Shown here piece by piece: positions 5,867-6,852 of a stretch of DNA of 6,852 bases. Position 1 is the first letter of the stretch. Every line of letters begins with the position of its first letter. The translations under genes and the position numbers were made by a program. The notes beneath the pieces are model-generated. The model was not told where the DNA came from, did not search any database, and saw only the letters and a list, made by a program, of their open reading frames with translations. The stretch covers positions 1 through 6,852 of the forward strand of contig CALKWS010000337.1 of the NCBI GenBank assembly GCA_938004115.1, written 5' to 3'. Origin of the DNA: an uncultured Ruaniaceae bacterium (GTDB lineage Bacteria; Actinomycetota; Actinomycetes; Actinomycetales; Beutenbergiaceae).

Positions 5867-6640
5867 ATGGCAACGCACGTCGTCGTCCTCCCCGATGCCG
5901 ATGCGGTGGGTGCCGCGCTGGCGCAGCACTTGCTTCATGCAATGCAAGCGACGTGGCGTCGGGGACACCGATTCGTCCTGGGTTGTCCGGGTGGGCGATC
6001 GCTGCGCCCGACCTACCGCGGCTTGGCGCAGGCGGTCTCTGCGGGCGCCGGCGAGCCCGGCGACGTTCTGGTGGTGATGATGGATGACTACCTCGTTGGC
6101 GCCCCGCAGCGGCCCCGCCGGCTCGCCTCGGACAGCCACGCCAGTTGTGAGCGCTTCGCCGCGGAGGTGATTGCGGCGCCGCTGCAGGCCGCCGGTGTTC
6201 GAGTGGAGGTGTGGCTGCCCGACCCCCAGGAGCCGGAGGCGTACGACGAGCGCATTGCCGCCACCGGAGGGGTCGATGTGTTCCTGCTGGCCAGCGGGGC
6301 GAGCGATGGTCACGTCGCCTTCAACCCGCCGGACACCCCGAGCGACGCCCGAACGAGAGTCGTCGAGTTGGCCCAGACCACGCGGGAAGACAACCTGGCC
6401 ACGTTCCCGGAGTTCCGGACGGTCGCCGCCGTGCCGAGATTCGGTGTGACGGTCGGTCCGGCAACGATCGCTGACCACTCCCGCGAGTTGGCGATGGTGA
6501 TCACCGGCGCCCATAAGCAGCGAGCTTTCCAGGAGATTGCCGCGGCCTCCGCCTATGACGCCCGATGGCCGGCGACCGTCGTGCATGCGGGACCGCCCGC
6601 GACAATCTACGCAGACCAAGCGGCGGCACAGCGAACCTGA
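5867..6640 (+). CDS. NagB-fold glucosamine-6-phosphate deaminase-like protein
   Basis: At 257 residues this is close to the length of NagB, which isomerises and deaminates glucosamine-6-phosphate to fructose-6-phosphate and ammonia. Family landmarks in order: phosphate-loop region CPGGRSLRPTY (40-50, where NagB has PTGGTPL), VVMMDDYLVG (69-78, NagB NMDEY; Asp73 matches the catalytic Asp72 of E. coli), HASCERF (91-97), DGHVAFN (147-153, matching Asp141 and His143), TRVVELAQTTREDN (163-176), VPRFGVTVG (189-197, NagB VPKYALTVG) and GAHKQRA (214-220, containing the conserved Lys). The residue after AFN is Pro154 where NagB has Glu148, which assists ring opening. It may therefore act on another sugar phosphate, do only part of the reaction, or be a paralogue with changed chemistry. 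Four bases separate it from the permease, so it is the last gene of the transport operon. It points to an amino-sugar-like substrate. 6-phosphogluconolactonases share the fold but fit less well. Confidence 0.82.
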   Translation: MATHVVVLPDADAVGAALAQHLLHAMQATWRRGHRFVLGCPGGRSLRPTYRGLAQAVSAGAGEPGDVLVVMMDDYLVGAPQRPRRLASDSHASCERFAAEVIAAPLQAAGVRVEVWLPDPQEPEAYDERIAATGGVDVFLLASGASDGHVAFNPPDTPSDARTRVVELAQTTREDNLATFPEFRTVAAVPRFGVTVGPATIADHSRELAMVITGAHKQRAFQEIAAASAYDARWPATVVHAGPPATIYADQAAAQRT

Positions 6641-6660
6641 CCGCGGTACCAGCAGGCTGC

Positions 6661-6830
6661 GGCGTGTTGCGCCGTCGGGCGCCGTTCTACGGGTGGCGTG
6701 TTGCGCCGTCGGGCGCTGTTCTACGGCAGGCGTGTTGCGCCGTCGGGCGCTGTTCTACGGGAGGCGTGTTACGCCGTCGGGTGCCGTTCTACGGCAGGCG
6801 TGTTGCGCCGTCGGGCGCCGCGTTACAGGT
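6661..6830. repeat. Five-unit 34-bp tandem repeat with paired hairpins
   Basis: Five head-to-tail units of exactly 34 bases begin at 6661, 6695, 6729, 6763 and 6797. Units 1-4 differ at only a few positions. Unit 5 matches through its first 24 bases and then diverges into the end of the convergent gene. Each full unit has two short inverted repeats: GGCGTGTTGCGCC (5-bp stem, GTT loop) and CYGTTCTACGG (4-bp stem, TCT loop, extendable to 5-6 bp in units 2 and 4). There are no spacers, so this is not a CRISPR array. The period is not a multiple of three, so it is not a coding repeat. It occupies almost all of the gap between two convergent genes (6641-6822) and may stop transcription from either side, although no T-run follows the hairpins. 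Confidence 0.93.
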
Positions 6831-6852
6831 AGGACTCGACCTCGGCGTTCTC
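6823..6852 (-). CDS. C-terminal fragment of an unidentified convergent gene
   Basis: Reading leftward from the window edge, nine codons encode ENAEVESYL and end in TAA at 6825-6823. All nine sense codons have G or C in the third position, like the other genes here, which supports real coding. The fragment is too short to identify a family. Its last bases overlap the fifth unit of the tandem repeat. Confidence 0.55.
   Translation of the reverse strand, partial: ENAEVESYL

Noticed and set aside
5741..6619. 292-residue minus-strand open frame opposite the NagB-like gene
   Set aside because: It covers the permease/NagB-like junction in antisense, is Arg/Gly-rich and has no recognisable domain.
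6661..6830. CRISPR array
   Set aside because: Units are contiguous with no unique spacers, and no cas-like gene is visible.

Overview
The window is GC-rich, with strong G/C preference at third codon positions, GTG and TTG starts, GGAGG-type ribosome binding sites and genes that overlap by 4 bases. This fits a high-GC actinomycete (Actinomycetota). The lineage cannot be narrowed from the sequence alone.

The layout is two divergent gene clusters around one 141-base regulatory region (2619-2759). The leftward cluster (minus strand) runs from a two-domain cupin protein (1722-2618) to a ROK-family sugar-kinase-like protein (835-1725), a GntR/HutC-type regulator with a UTRA domain (44-838), and the first 17 codons of an aldehyde dehydrogenase-like gene that leaves the window (1-51). 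All four genes overlap end to start. The rightward cluster (plus strand) encodes a CUT1-type ABC sugar importer: a lipoprotein binding protein (2760-4133), two MalF/MalG-like permeases (4130-5035 and 5032-5862), and a NagB-fold, glucosamine-6-phosphate-deaminase-like protein (5867-6640). No ATPase gene is present, as is common for actinobacterial CUT1 systems that share a housekeeping ATPase.

Taken together the locus looks like a self-regulated uptake and catabolic island for a sugar, possibly an amino sugar or sugar derivative. The importer brings it in, the ROK, NagB-like, cupin and aldehyde dehydrogenase proteins process it, and the GntR/UTRA protein senses a phosphorylated or free intermediate. 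The divergent region carries five copies of a box close to ACTGGTCT (two pointing left, three right). This box matches the half-site of the DasR operator as I remember it, which supports a HutC-type operator. The enzymes are not textbook versions: the NagB-like protein has proline where NagB has its ring-opening glutamate, and the ROK protein lacks the zinc cysteines, the ExGH motif and the N-terminal phosphate-loop aspartate, yet keeps the catalytic aspartate. The substrate therefore may not be plain GlcNAc.

The right end (6641-6822) is non-coding between convergent genes. It holds a five-unit, 34-bp tandem repeat in which each full unit can fold into two small hairpins. The array abuts the stop codon of a minus-strand gene of which only the last nine codons are visible.
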